A stretch of 64,000 bases of DNA. Origin: an uncultured Thiothrix sp. Lineage in GTDB: Bacteria > Pseudomonadota > Gammaproteobacteria > Poriferisulfidales > GCA-002705445. The stretch covers positions 1 to 64,000 of the forward strand of contig CACNYJ010000005.1 of assembly GCA_902624655.1 (NCBI GenBank), in the 5' to 3' direction. Below the pieces are notes generated by a model. It was given only the letters and a program-made list of their open reading frames with translations. It was not told where the DNA came from and did not search any database. Below are positions 38,880 through 47,966 of this stretch, in pieces (the stretch's first letter is position 1; each line of letters starts with the position of its first letter). Position numbers and translations under genes: made by a program.

Positions 38880-40511
38880 ATGAAAGAAAAACTTGAAGTT
38901 GTTATTGCTCAATTTAATTCGATTGTTGGAGATTTAAATGGTAATACAGACAAAATAATCGAGATTATTAAAGAAAATAGATCGCTAGATACAAAAAAAA
39001 TTACTATTTTTCCAGAACTTGCTTTATGTGGTTATTCACCAGAGGATTTGCTTCTCAGGAAAGACTTTTCAATAGCTGTAAAAAAATCAATTGAAAAGAT
39101 TCAAGAAAATGTTGAAAGCAACGAGTATTTGGTTCTTGGAGCTCCTAATTATTCTGAGGATATGTCTGAAATATGGAATAGTGCTTATATTATTAATAAC
39201 AAAAAAATTAATCACATATATGACAAACAGTTTTTGCCAAATTATGGTGTATTTGATGAAAAAAGATATTTTTCAAAAGGTAATGGTAATTTTATTATTG
39301 AAATTAATAATAATAAAATTTGTATACTTGTATGTGAAGATCTGTGGAACTTTGAATATTTATATGAAAAAAATATAAAAGATATAGATTTTTTAATTAG
39401 TATAAATGCATCACCATTTGAAAATACAAAGGTTTCTAAAAGAATTGACGTTTTTAAAAAAATTATTGAAAAATATAATTTTAATCTAATTTACTTAAAT
39501 TCGGTTGGAGGTCAAGACGAAATTGTTTTTGATGGGTCATCATTTCTGATGGATAGAAATTCAAATTTAATACACAGGTGTAATACTTTCAAAGAAGAAA
39601 ACTACAAATTTTTTATATTAGATAAAGAATTTTCAAATGAAAATATTTATAATTTGAAATCTAATGTCAATGAGTTTGAAGATCTATACGAAGCAATAAA
39701 GGTTGGAACTTATGATTACATAAAGAAAAGTAATTTAAATGGAGTTATTCTAGGACTTTCCGGCGGCATTGATTCGGCTCTTACACTTGCAATTGCTAGC
39801 GACATTTTTGACAAGGACGATATTGAGGCGGTTTTGTTACCCTCCATTTACACATCAGATTTAAGTGTTCAGCTAGCCATAGAACAATGTAATTTACTTG
39901 GCATAAATTTTTCGACAATAAGCATAAAGGATATTGACAATATAATTAATAACACCTTAAAGCCGAGATTTAATGGCTTATCGAAGGATATTACTGAAGA
40001 AAACATACAAGCTAGAGTGAGGGGACTATTATTGATGTCAATTTCAAATAAAACCGGGAAAATCTTATTAACAACCGGAAATAAAAGTGAACTCGCAGTT
40101 GGTTATTCAACTTTATATGGTGATATGTCTGGAAGTTTTGCTCCACTTAAAGATATATATAAAACAGATGTATATAATTTGGCAAGATATAGAAACAGAA
40201 TTTCAAGAGTAATACCTGAGGGAGTAATAGAAAGGTTACCTACTGCTGAACTTGCTCAAGATCAATATGATATAGATACTCTTCCACAATATGACATCTT
40301 AGATAAAATATTAAAAGAATTTATAGAGGAAAAAAAATCGTTAAATGAAATTTGTGATTTAGGCTTCGAGAAAAGCCTTGTTTCAAATGTAATTAATATG
40401 GTCATTAGAAATGAATATAAAAGAAGACAATATGCTCCAGGCGTTAAAGTTTCAGAAAAATCTTTTGGAAGAGATAGAAGATTTCCAATTGTTTCAAGAT
40501 TTAAATACTAG
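38880..40511 (+). CDS. nadE: NAD synthetase, glutamine-hydrolysing
   Basis: This two-domain enzyme amidates nicotinate adenine dinucleotide to NAD. Residues 1-260 are a nitrilase-type glutaminase with the Glu-Lys-Cys triad in FPELALCGYSPEDLL, YDKQFLPNYGVFDE and LVCEDLW. The rest is the ATP-pyrophosphatase synthetase with LGLSGGIDSALTLA and TTGNKSELAVGYSTLYGD. From ATG 38880 it has 543 residues. Longer in-frame starts run back over the coaE start and are rejected. It converges with bamD with a four-base overlap. Confidence 0.95.
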   Translation: MKEKLEVVIAQFNSIVGDLNGNTDKIIEIIKENRSLDTKKITIFPELALCGYSPEDLLLRKDFSIAVKKSIEKIQENVESNEYLVLGAPNYSEDMSEIWNSAYIINNKKINHIYDKQFLPNYGVFDEKRYFSKGNGNFIIEINNNKICILVCEDLWNFEYLYEKNIKDIDFLISINASPFENTKVSKRIDVFKKIIEKYNFNLIYLNSVGGQDEIVFDGSSFLMDRNSNLIHRCNTFKEENYKFFILDKEFSNENIYNLKSNVNEFEDLYEAIKVGTYDYIKKSNLNGVILGLSGGIDSALTLAIASDIFDKDDIEAVLLPSIYTSDLSVQLAIEQCNLLGINFSTISIKDIDNIINNTLKPRFNGLSKDITEENIQARVRGLLLMSISNKTGKILLTTGNKSELAVGYSTLYGDMSGSFAPLKDIYKTDVYNLARYRNRISRVIPEGVIERLPTAELAQDQYDIDTLPQYDILDKILKEFIEEKKSLNEICDLGFEKSLVSNVINMVIRNEYKRRQYAPGVKVSEKSFGRDRRFPIVSRFKY

Positions 40512-41758
40512 TCCTCAAGAAGCTCGATAATGACCTCTTCTGAACCAACTGTATCTACTTCTTGTCTGTTAATATTATTTTTATCACTTTCTGCTTTCTC
40601 TTCTTTCGCATCAATACTTTCTTCTGGATTTTTCTGCCCCACAATTATATCTTTTGCAATTACATCAGAAGTATCACCTTTTGAAAAATATTCCAACAAA
40701 TTCGTACTTGTTTCTTTTATTTCGTCAACTACTTCGTCAATATTAATAAGATCTTTAGATTCTTTATGAACAATCGTGTATTTTTTTGGTTTTATATTTC
40801 TGGGTATTTTTAGCAGATCTGAATTAGTAAAATATTCGACGCTATATACACCAGAAAAGTCATCAAATTTTTGATCCTCTATATCAAACCCTAAACCAAT
40901 TGCAATATCATCAGCAGTCTCGCTAAGAGCAAGAATGTTCCTTTTTATATTGTTATCAAGGACATCTTGAAAGAATTTTGATTCATAGTCAGGGTAATTA
41001 AGTTCAATTATTTTACCAATACTTCTCGCATTGTCGATCATCATAAGTTGGCTATAAGAATTTCTTAAAAAATAAAGTGCATCAATATTTGCAGGAGCGT
41101 TCGGATACTTTTCAATTAAATAATTACATCTGTTGATTACAGCAATAAATGCTTTTCTTTTGTAATAGAAATTTGCAACATGTAATTCATACGATGCAAG
41201 TGTATTTCTTAAATAAATCATTCTTTTATAAGAATCTTCAACATAATCTGAATTATTATAATTTTTAAAAACAACGCTAAAGTCTTCAAAAGCTTCTCTT
41301 AAATTAACAGGATCTTTATCGATTTGTACATGAGGTAATGCATAATTAAAAAAAGTTTTACCTCTATTAAAATTTGTTAAACCTCTAAGATAATAAGCAT
41401 AAGGTAGCAGCTTACTTGTATTGTTCATAGATATGAATCTATCAATAATAGATATCGCTTCATCCCATTTATTTAGTTTATATATACAAAATGCTAATTC
41501 AATATGGCTTTGTTCGGCATACTTTGAGAAAGGATAACTCGATTCTATTTTTCGATATTCCTCAGCAGCTTGATCATACTGTTCTCTTCTAAGAGCACTC
41601 TTCGCTTTTGAATAAATTTCTGCCGCAGATTGAGTTTCACCGCTTAAATCAATGACATTTCCCCGACTATCAATCTTCGTCCCTTCTTCTTTTCCTGTAA
41701 AGCTTGAACAGCCTACAAGAATTAAAATTAAAAGTGTATAAAATCCAGTTTTTATCAT
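40508..41758 (-). CDS. bamD: Outer membrane assembly lipoprotein BamD with a long acidic C-terminal extension
   Basis: BamD is the essential TPR lipoprotein of the BAM complex that inserts outer-membrane beta-barrels. It has a lipobox LILVGCSS (Cys 17), then AEIYSKAKSALRREQYDQAAEEYRKIESSYPFS, the diagnostic first TPR. The TPR body ends near residue 275. The remaining 140 residues are rich in Asp, Glu and Ser and have no counterpart in the roughly 245-residue E. coli protein. It is divergent from rluD across 37 bases, the conserved gammaproteobacterial layout. Confidence 0.92.
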   Translation of the reverse strand: MIKTGFYTLLILILVGCSSFTGKEEGTKIDSRGNVIDLSGETQSAAEIYSKAKSALRREQYDQAAEEYRKIESSYPFSKYAEQSHIELAFCIYKLNKWDEAISIIDRFISMNNTSKLLPYAYYLRGLTNFNRGKTFFNYALPHVQIDKDPVNLREAFEDFSVVFKNYNNSDYVEDSYKRMIYLRNTLASYELHVANFYYKRKAFIAVINRCNYLIEKYPNAPANIDALYFLRNSYSQLMMIDNARSIGKIIELNYPDYESKFFQDVLDNNIKRNILALSETADDIAIGLGFDIEDQKFDDFSGVYSVEYFTNSDLLKIPRNIKPKKYTIVHKESKDLINIDEVVDEIKETSTNLLEYFSKGDTSDVIAKDIIVGQKNPEESIDAKEEKAESDKNNINRQEVDTVGSEEVIIELLED

Positions 41759-41795
41759 ATTCTATATAAGTATTTTTATTAGTTAATATCTAATC

Positions 41796-42746
41796 ATGGG
41801 CAATAAAACAAATAATAACAATATTATAGAATATATAATATCCGAAGAAAGTAAAGGATTGCGAGTGGACCTAGCAATCTCAAAAGCTTATGAAGAATAT
41901 TCTAGAAGTATAATACAAAAATGGATTAAAAAAGAAAAAATATTAGTAAATGGCAAAGTCACAAGGCCAAAAGATATCCTCTCCTTAAATGATAAAATTA
42001 CAATTTTTCCCGAAAAAAGTATAAGCTCAGACGAAATAATACCTGAAAATATAAAAATAGATATTAATTTTGAAGATGAAGATCTTATTGTGATTGAAAA
42101 AAAAAAGAATATTGTTTCTCATACCGCAGATAGTATAAAAAATGGGACTATATCAAATGGACTTGTATATAAATATCCGGAATTAATTAATCTGCCAAGG
42201 GGAGGACTAATACATAGACTTGATAAAGATACATCAGGTCTATTAATCGTAGCAAAACATTTAAAATGCTTTCAACTACTAACTCAAGCAATGCAAAATA
42301 GAGAAATCGTCAAAAATTATATTGCTTATGTTCACGGCCAGATTATGAAAAATAATATAATAAATAAACCAATTTCAAGACACAAAACAAATAGAAAAAA
42401 AATGGCAGTTAATATAGGTGGCAAAGAGGCAATTACATCATTTGAAGTATTAGAAAATTATAATAATTGCACAAAATTAAAAATAAATCTTTTGACAGGA
42501 AGGACTCATCAAATTAGAGTCCACATGCATTATTTAGGGTATCCTATAATTGGTGATCAAACATATGGTTTAAATCCAAATAAATGCAAAAGCTCAAATA
42601 ATTTTATAAAAACATTTCCTCGTCAAGCCCTTCACGCTGAAAAATTAAAATTTTTACACCCAATATCAAAAGAAAAACTAGTATTAACATGTGCTTTACC
42701 GGACGATCTTTGTGCTTTACAACAGGAAATAAATAAAGATGAATAA
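41796..42746 (+). CDS. rluD: 23S rRNA pseudouridine synthase RluD
   Basis: RluD makes pseudouridines in helix 69 of 23S rRNA. An S4 RNA-binding domain (about residues 18-75) precedes the catalytic domain with RGGLIHRLDKDTSGLLIVAK, whose aspartate is the nucleophile, and KINLLTGRTHQIRVHM. Length 316 is right for RluD. Position divergent from bamD and followed by pgeF supports RluD over RluC. Confidence 0.92.
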   Translation: MGNKTNNNNIIEYIISEESKGLRVDLAISKAYEEYSRSIIQKWIKKEKILVNGKVTRPKDILSLNDKITIFPEKSISSDEIIPENIKIDINFEDEDLIVIEKKKNIVSHTADSIKNGTISNGLVYKYPELINLPRGGLIHRLDKDTSGLLIVAKHLKCFQLLTQAMQNREIVKNYIAYVHGQIMKNNIINKPISRHKTNRKKMAVNIGGKEAITSFEVLENYNNCTKLKINLLTGRTHQIRVHMHYLGYPIIGDQTYGLNPNKCKSSNNFIKTFPRQALHAEKLKFLHPISKEKLVLTCALPDDLCALQQEINKDE

Positions 42747-43446
42747 CATAAAGCCAAACTGGAATGTCTCTAAAAATGTAAAAGTTTTGATAACAACAAA
42801 AAACTTTAATAACAGAAATAATTTTAACCTTGCTATTGATTCTGAAAATAATTCTCTTATTAAAAATAATATTACTTACCTAAAAGATAATTTTCTTTCA
42901 TCAGAGCCATTATTCGTTAAACAGATTCATGGAAGAAAAGTAATTAATATTGATAATATTAATTATTCACATGTCGCAGATGGAATTATTACTCAGCAAA
43001 AAAATAAAGTGATTGCTGTCAAAACCGCGGATTGTATGCCTATTATCATTTCAAGCCTTTGTGGAAGTATCATTTGCATTTTACATGTTGGTAGAAAAGG
43101 CATAGAGTTTAATATTATAAAAAAGGCATTCGATACTCTTAATAGTTTTAATTTTTCCTATGAAGCATGGATCGGACCTTGCATATCAAAAGACTATTAT
43201 TTAGTAGATCCGAATATAAAAGCTAATTTTGAAAAAATCGACAAAAGATTTTTGAATTTTTTTGAAAAAAAAGGGCATAAATTTTTAATGGATTTAATAG
43301 GACTGGCAGCCATACAACTAAAAGAATGCAAAATATCAAATATATTTTATTCAGATTTATGTACTATCAGAAATAAAGACTTATTTTTTTCACACAGAGG
43401 ATTTGCAGATAGAGAAAGATTTGGAACTTTTGTTTGGATTGAATAA
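42739..43446 (+). CDS. pgeF: PgeF/YfiH-family multicopper-like domain protein
   Basis: This family (older name: polyphenol oxidase) has purine nucleoside phosphorylase/deaminase activity and in E. coli edits peptidoglycan precursors. Markers: FVKQIHGRKV, AVKTADCMPI with the metal-ligand cysteine, and WIGPCISKDYYLV. The usual HAGWRG segment reads HVGRKG here; the histidine is kept. The 235 residues fit. It overlaps rluD by eight bases, the usual rluD-pgeF pair, and is closed by a hairpin terminator. Confidence 0.88.
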   Translation: MNNIKPNWNVSKNVKVLITTKNFNNRNNFNLAIDSENNSLIKNNITYLKDNFLSSEPLFVKQIHGRKVINIDNINYSHVADGIITQQKNKVIAVKTADCMPIIISSLCGSIICILHVGRKGIEFNIIKKAFDTLNSFNFSYEAWIGPCISKDYYLVDPNIKANFEKIDKRFLNFFEKKGHKFLMDLIGLAAIQLKECKISNIFYSDLCTIRNKDLFFSHRGFADRERFGTFVWIE

Positions 43447-43480
43447 AAAAAAGGCGGTAAATTCATACCGCCTTTAATCA
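43445..43480. terminator. Bidirectional intrinsic terminator
   Basis: GGCGGTA at 43453-43459 pairs with TACCGCC at 43466-43472 around a six-base loop, flanked by an A-run on the left and a T-run on the right. It lies between the convergent pgeF and the periplasmic binding protein gene. The longer T-run serves the minus strand. Confidence 0.9.
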
Positions 43481-43493
43481 AAAACTTTAAAGA

Positions 43494-44846
43494 TTATAAG
43501 TCGAAGTTATCTCTGTCATCTTCGTTATTACAATCACGTTTTTTAACGCCATTCTCTTTCGCATACTTTTCAGCACCTTCGTCGATAATAGCTTGTGATA
43601 ATGCTACGTCACCTTCAATCCAGTCACTAGCTACTTTCCATTGACGCTTACCAGCATCCCATTGTTGGAACTTAGCTAGATGTCCACCAACGTGGTCCAT
43701 ACATGTGATATTGATTTCAGGAACGAGACCTGTAGCACCAAGTGCATCTAGATCTTTTTTGTTAAGACGTAAATTCTCAAAACCCCAACGTACTTGCGCA
43801 CTGTTGACTTTTGGTCCAAAACGTTCTTGAGCTGTTTTTAAAGCTTCAGTATGGAATACTCCAGCTAATACACCTAGGTTCCAATATACAGAACCGATAC
43901 GGCTTTTATCAGCTAGGTCACCTTTACCAGCTTTGTAAACTGTGTCAACGATATCATCAATTACTTTAGCAACTCTTCCAGCTGGGTGAGTTGTAATAGC
44001 GTAATATCCTTCGGCAGCATCTCCAGCAGGAATAACGTCTCCATCTGAGTTACTCCAGATGTTTCCGATTAATCTTCCAACTGAAAAACCAGTTCTTACA
44101 GCTGTTTGCATAGCTACAGGGTTCATCACACCCCATCCTCTCAATAGAACATAATCAGGCTTCATCTTACGAATTTTTAGCCATTGAGATTGTTGCTCGT
44201 TACCAGGATGTGGTACTTCGATAGCTGTATGTTCACAACCATGCTTTTTACACATCATGTCCATAAACATTATAGCTTCACGACCATATGGCGAACCGTG
44301 GAATAACATAGCGATTTTTTTACCTTTTAACTTTGCTCTATCTCCTTCAAGTACATCACCAATGAAGTGCATCATAATTGAGTGCTCGTCATATGTATTA
44401 ATACCAGGCATAAAGTAGTAAGGGAAAACGTCACCACGTTGTCCAGCTGTTTTTCCATGGTTTACAGCGATGATTGGCATTTTGTCTTTACGACCTGTTT
44501 CAATCAAAGCAGTAGAGATACCCACACTTAATGGGTCAAAGAAAACAGCTCCACCTTCTTTGTCTTTTAAACGTTTATAGCATTCAACGCCACGTTCTAC
44601 AGAATATTCTGTTTCACACTCTGACCAGACTAACTTCATTCCACCAACACCACCATCACGCATGTTTAATAGATTGTAGTAGTCTAAGATTCCACCAAAA
44701 TATCCTGTACCACCCACAGCGTATGGGCCTACACGGTAACTTGGAATTGGAACATAAAGTGTATCATCAGCAGCCTGAACAACTGGTGCTGTGAAAGACA
44801 TTGAAGCTAAAAGCGCTATACTAGTAATTATTGCTTTTATTTTCAT
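43494..44846 (-). CDS. ABC-transporter periplasmic substrate-binding protein (branched-chain amino acid/urea-type fold)
   Basis: The 450-residue secreted protein has a signal peptide (residues 1-25, ending VVQAA) and a type I periplasmic-binding fold of the LivJ/UrtA group. The ligand could be an amino acid, amide or urea-like compound; sequence does not decide. No permease or ATPase genes adjoin, so it is an orphan receptor here. The gene has an excellent AAGGAGGAG site, a long structured leader, its own promoter and terminator, and visibly more G and C at third codon positions than its neighbours. All of this suggests very high expression. Confidence 0.88.
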   Translation of the reverse strand: MKIKAIITSIALLASMSFTAPVVQAADDTLYVPIPSYRVGPYAVGGTGYFGGILDYYNLLNMRDGGVGGMKLVWSECETEYSVERGVECYKRLKDKEGGAVFFDPLSVGISTALIETGRKDKMPIIAVNHGKTAGQRGDVFPYYFMPGINTYDEHSIMMHFIGDVLEGDRAKLKGKKIAMLFHGSPYGREAIMFMDMMCKKHGCEHTAIEVPHPGNEQQSQWLKIRKMKPDYVLLRGWGVMNPVAMQTAVRTGFSVGRLIGNIWSNSDGDVIPAGDAAEGYYAITTHPAGRVAKVIDDIVDTVYKAGKGDLADKSRIGSVYWNLGVLAGVFHTEALKTAQERFGPKVNSAQVRWGFENLRLNKKDLDALGATGLVPEINITCMDHVGGHLAKFQQWDAGKRQWKVASDWIEGDVALSQAIIDEGAEKYAKENGVKKRDCNNEDDRDNFDL

Positions 44847-45018
44847 TTGTACTCCTCCTTAAGAGGTTCATGTTGCAGTTAACTGCAGAATGAACAATTT
44901 TTATTATTGTTTTCATCCTACTTACTAAACTCAGGCCTATTTCAAAGCATAACAGAGATTTTCTGATCCTCCTGATTACCTGAGTCCCAGACAACAAAAG
45001 TTGTGTAGGGAACTTTCT
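44847..45018 (-). promoter_or_regulatory. Structured 5' leader of the periplasmic binding protein gene
   Basis: About 170 nt of untranslated leader contain, in transcript order: a hairpin (45014 to 44983, AGTTCCC with GGGACT and an inner ACAAC/GTTGT stem); an enclosing 7-bp stem ACTCAGG/CCTGAGT (44985-44979 with 44935-44929) around a loop region; and a hairpin just before the ribosome binding site (44895-44866: GTTCAT/ATGAAC with inner TGCAG-TTAA-CTGCA). I recognise no known riboswitch class. It could be a cis-regulatory or mRNA-stabilising element. Confidence 0.55.
44852..44860 (-). promoter_or_regulatory. Strong ribosome binding site of the periplasmic binding protein gene
   Basis: AAGGAGGAG lies five bases before the ATG and is the closest match to the anti-Shine-Dalgarno sequence I saw in the window. 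It fits a gene expressed at a high level. Confidence 0.85.
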
Positions 45019-45046
45019 AATTTACTAGAAAATGCGATGCGGTCAA
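45019..45046 (-). promoter_or_regulatory. Predicted sigma-70 promoter of the periplasmic binding protein gene
   Basis: On the minus strand TTGACC (45046-45041) and TAAATT (45024-45019) are separated by 16 bases. The match is good at -35 and moderate at -10. It would start the structured leader near 45012. Confidence 0.55.
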
Positions 45047-45112
45047 GTGTTATATATATATTTAAGTATTTGATTATATAATGATATTAATTTAAATAAC
45101 TAAATCGGTACG

Positions 45113-46414
45113 TTATTGATTTTTTTCAAATATTACTTTTAAAACTGCTTCAACCGTATTTGAATCTGCTTGTACAGAATTAGAACTCTCAGAGATTGTA
45201 AAGGTTTTATCGGACACTCTTTCTTTAATTTCAAGATTATTATTTTCCAAATATTGCTTGCCAACAATTAACTTATATGGCACCCCGATTAAATCGCTAT
45301 CAGAAAACATTATTCCAGGGCTTACATCTCTATCATCAATTAAGACATCTATGCCATTGCTTAAGAGCTTTTGATAAAGATTATCTGAGTAATTCTTTAT
45401 TTTTTCGTTCTTTGAATAACCGATAGAGATAATATTAATACTAAATGGTGCAATACTCGTAGGCCAAATTATTCCTTTTTCATCATTTGATTGTTCAATT
45501 GCTGCTGCTGCAATTCTTGAAACCCCAATTCCATAACATCCCATTGTCATTGTAATATTCTTATTTTCTTTATTTGAAATAGTAGCATTCATTGCATCAG
45601 AATAATTTTTTCCAAGTTTAAAAATATGTCCAACTTCAATTCCTCTTTTAATCTTTACTTTACCTGTTCCATCAGGTGATACATCTCCCTCCTTTGGTGG
45701 TTTAGGAAATAATTCTGCATTAATGGCATAATCCGATTTATCCGAAAAAATAAGTTCATCCTCTCCATTCTCAGCTATTACATGAAACTCGTGAGATTCA
45801 CTACCGCCAATTTGACCATTATCTGCATCAACGACTTTAAACTCAAAACCTATCTTTTCAAATATTTTTTTGTATGACTCGAACATAATTTCATATGTTT
45901 TGTTCAAACAAGCTTCGCTTTCATGAAAGGAGTATGCATCTTTCATAAGAAATTCTCTCGCTCTCATTACACCAAATCTTGGTCTAATTTCATCTCTAAA
46001 TTTTGTTTGAATTTGGTAAAAAGTAACAGGTAATTGCTTATAACTTTTTATTTCATTTCTAACAATATCGGTTATGATTTCCTCGTGTGTTGGTCCAAAA
46101 CAAAATTCTCTTTCATGTCTATCACTTAACCTGAGTAACTCTGGGCCATACTTTTCCCATCTCCCTGTCTCTTTCCAAAGTTCCGAGGGTTGTATTGCTG
46201 GCATAAGAATTTCAAGTGCATTTGCATCGTTCATTTCTTTACGAATTATTTTTTCGATTTTTTTTAAAATTCTCAGACCTAATGGCATCCAAGTATATAA
46301 ACCAGATGCTAATTTTCTAATCATACCTGATCGAATCATCAGCTTATGGCTTATAATTTCAGCATCGTTAGGTGTGTCTTTAGTTGTTGTTATGCCTGAC
46401 TGTGTGTATTTCAT
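45113..46414 (-). CDS. proS: Prolyl-tRNA synthetase lacking the editing insertion
   Basis: This class II synthetase charges tRNA-Pro. Motifs: GLYTWMPLGLRILKKIE, FCFGPTHEEIITDIV, FRDEIRPRFGVMRAREFLMKDAYSFH (motif 2) and MGCYGIGVSRI (motif 3), then an anticodon-binding domain. Most gammaproteobacterial enzymes are about 570 residues with a YbaK-like editing domain between motifs 2 and 3. Here only a short loop links DYAINAELFP to KRGIEVGHIF, giving 433 residues, like the short alphaproteobacterial and mitochondrial type. It lies downstream of the leader region of the binding protein gene, same strand. Confidence 0.96.
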   Translation of the reverse strand: MKYTQSGITTTKDTPNDAEIISHKLMIRSGMIRKLASGLYTWMPLGLRILKKIEKIIRKEMNDANALEILMPAIQPSELWKETGRWEKYGPELLRLSDRHEREFCFGPTHEEIITDIVRNEIKSYKQLPVTFYQIQTKFRDEIRPRFGVMRAREFLMKDAYSFHESEACLNKTYEIMFESYKKIFEKIGFEFKVVDADNGQIGGSESHEFHVIAENGEDELIFSDKSDYAINAELFPKPPKEGDVSPDGTGKVKIKRGIEVGHIFKLGKNYSDAMNATISNKENKNITMTMGCYGIGVSRIAAAAIEQSNDEKGIIWPTSIAPFSINIISIGYSKNEKIKNYSDNLYQKLLSNGIDVLIDDRDVSPGIMFSDSDLIGVPYKLIVGKQYLENNNLEIKERVSDKTFTISESSNSVQADSNTVEAVLKVIFEKNQ

Positions 46415-46506
46415 TTTTTTGAAACATTTAAGTTATAAAGATTATATGATATATGATATAACTAAATATTATAAGTGGAGAATATACTAGTCACAAAGGG
46501 GAGAAA

Positions 46507-47394
46507 ATGTCTGATAGGAGATTACAAGTATTCTATACTGTAGCAAAACTTTTAAGTTTTACAAAAGCTGCTGAAACATTGCATATGACTCAGCCTGCGG
46601 TCACTTTTCAAGTAAGACAGCTAGAGGATCACTTTAATACAAGATTATTTGATAGGACTCATAATAAAATTGTATTAACAGATGCAGGTCAAAAGGTATT
46701 TTTTTACGCTGAAAAGATTTTTGAATTAAATTCAGAAATGGAACACTCTTTAAGAGCTCTCTCTGAAGATACATCTGGGACACTTTCCATTGGAGGAAGC
46801 ACAACAATTGCGCAATATTCCTTTCCATCTCTTCTAAAGGGTTTCAGGGAGAAATATCCTGATCTAAGTATTAGGATTTGTGAGGCAAATACCGAAGGAA
46901 TTGTTGCAAAGGTCGAAAGTTCAATGATTGATTTAGGTATTGTTGAGGCGCCAGTATCAAATCAAGATTTAGATGTTGATATTTTTAGAGCAGACGAACT
47001 TGTTTTAATTACACATCCAGAACATGAACTTGCCAAAAGAGAAAATGTTAAGCCAATAGATATTGTAAAACTACCTTTTATTACAAGAGAAGAAGGCTCA
47101 GGCACAAAGTCAGTTATTTTCGACTATTTTGCAAAACATGATATAGAAAAAAATAATATTAATATATGTATGGAACTTGGAAATTCAGAGTCAGTGAAAG
47201 GAGCTGTAGAAACTGGTATAGGAGTTTCCATTCTTTCAAAAACAACAATTGAAAAAGAATTACAATTAAATAGGCTCTCGTATGTTCCATTGAATCCAAA
47301 ACTTACTCGTAATTTCTACTTTGTAAAGAAAAGACATAAATTTAGACTTAAAGTCACTGATGAGCTTATAAATTATGCAAAAAGTTTTGAGTGA
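46507..47394 (+). CDS. LysR-family transcriptional regulator
   Basis: The 295-residue regulator has an N-terminal winged helix (FYTVAKLLSFTKAAETLHMTQ and VTFQVRQLEDHF, residues 9-50) and a LysR substrate-binding domain. The inducer and targets are unknown; it is broadly like CysB/CbbR-type members. An AAGGGGAG site precedes ATG 46507. The 92-base gap to proS contains TTATAT...ATATAA at 46442-46461 with T-N11-A spacing, a possible LysR box for autoregulation (weak, in very AT-rich DNA). Confidence 0.93.
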   Translation: MSDRRLQVFYTVAKLLSFTKAAETLHMTQPAVTFQVRQLEDHFNTRLFDRTHNKIVLTDAGQKVFFYAEKIFELNSEMEHSLRALSEDTSGTLSIGGSTTIAQYSFPSLLKGFREKYPDLSIRICEANTEGIVAKVESSMIDLGIVEAPVSNQDLDVDIFRADELVLITHPEHELAKRENVKPIDIVKLPFITREEGSGTKSVIFDYFAKHDIEKNNINICMELGNSESVKGAVETGIGVSILSKTTIEKELQLNRLSYVPLNPKLTRNFYFVKKRHKFRLKVTDELINYAKSFE

Positions 47395-47398
47395 AAGT

Positions 47399-47869
47399 TT
47401 AAGTATAATTTTTAATAAAATTTAAAACCTCATCAGCGTGGCCTTTAACTTTTACTTTTCTCCATTCTTTGATGAGCTTACCTTTTTTATCAATCACAAA
47501 AGTGCTTCTTTCAATCCCCATATATTTTTTTCCATACATATTTTTTTCTTTGATTACGTCGAACATCTTACATATTTCTTCATTCTCGTCACTTATCAGA
47601 TCAAATTTATATTTATATTTTTTCTTAAAATTTTCATGGGATCTAATACTATCTCTTGATATTCCGAAAATTTCAGCACTTGAATTCTTAAATTTTCTAT
47701 AGTTATTCGAAAAGTCTATACCCTCCTGAGTACAACCCGGGGTACTATCTTTTGGATAAAAATAAAGAACCAAAAATTTTCCCTGAAAATCTTTTAACTT
47801 AAATTCAATTTCACTAGTTGATTTTGCTTTAAAATTGTTAACTTTTTTACTAATTTCTACAATTTTCAT
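47399..47869 (-). CDS. bcp: Thioredoxin-dependent peroxiredoxin, Bcp/PrxQ type
   Basis: Bcp reduces hydroperoxides using thioredoxin. The peroxidatic cysteine is in YPKDSTPGCTQEGIDFS near residue 46. The resolving cysteine found five residues later in many members is absent here (QEGIDF), so it may work as a 1-Cys type or use another resolver. Length 156 is normal. It converges with the LysR gene with four bases between. Confidence 0.92.
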   Translation of the reverse strand: MKIVEISKKVNNFKAKSTSEIEFKLKDFQGKFLVLYFYPKDSTPGCTQEGIDFSNNYRKFKNSSAEIFGISRDSIRSHENFKKKYKYKFDLISDENEEICKMFDVIKEKNMYGKKYMGIERSTFVIDKKGKLIKEWRKVKVKGHADEVLNFIKNYT

Positions 47870-47966
47870 AAAATATGCCTCTAAAGTTTTTTAAAAATAA
47901 GTTAAAATAATATGTATGTATCTTAAATTATATAATATATATTTCATAGAAAAATAGGATTATTTT

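Noticed and set aside
44866-44895. Hairpin before the binding-protein ribosome site as an intrinsic terminator
   Set aside because: No T-run follows it in the transcript direction; it is followed by a strong ribosome binding site.
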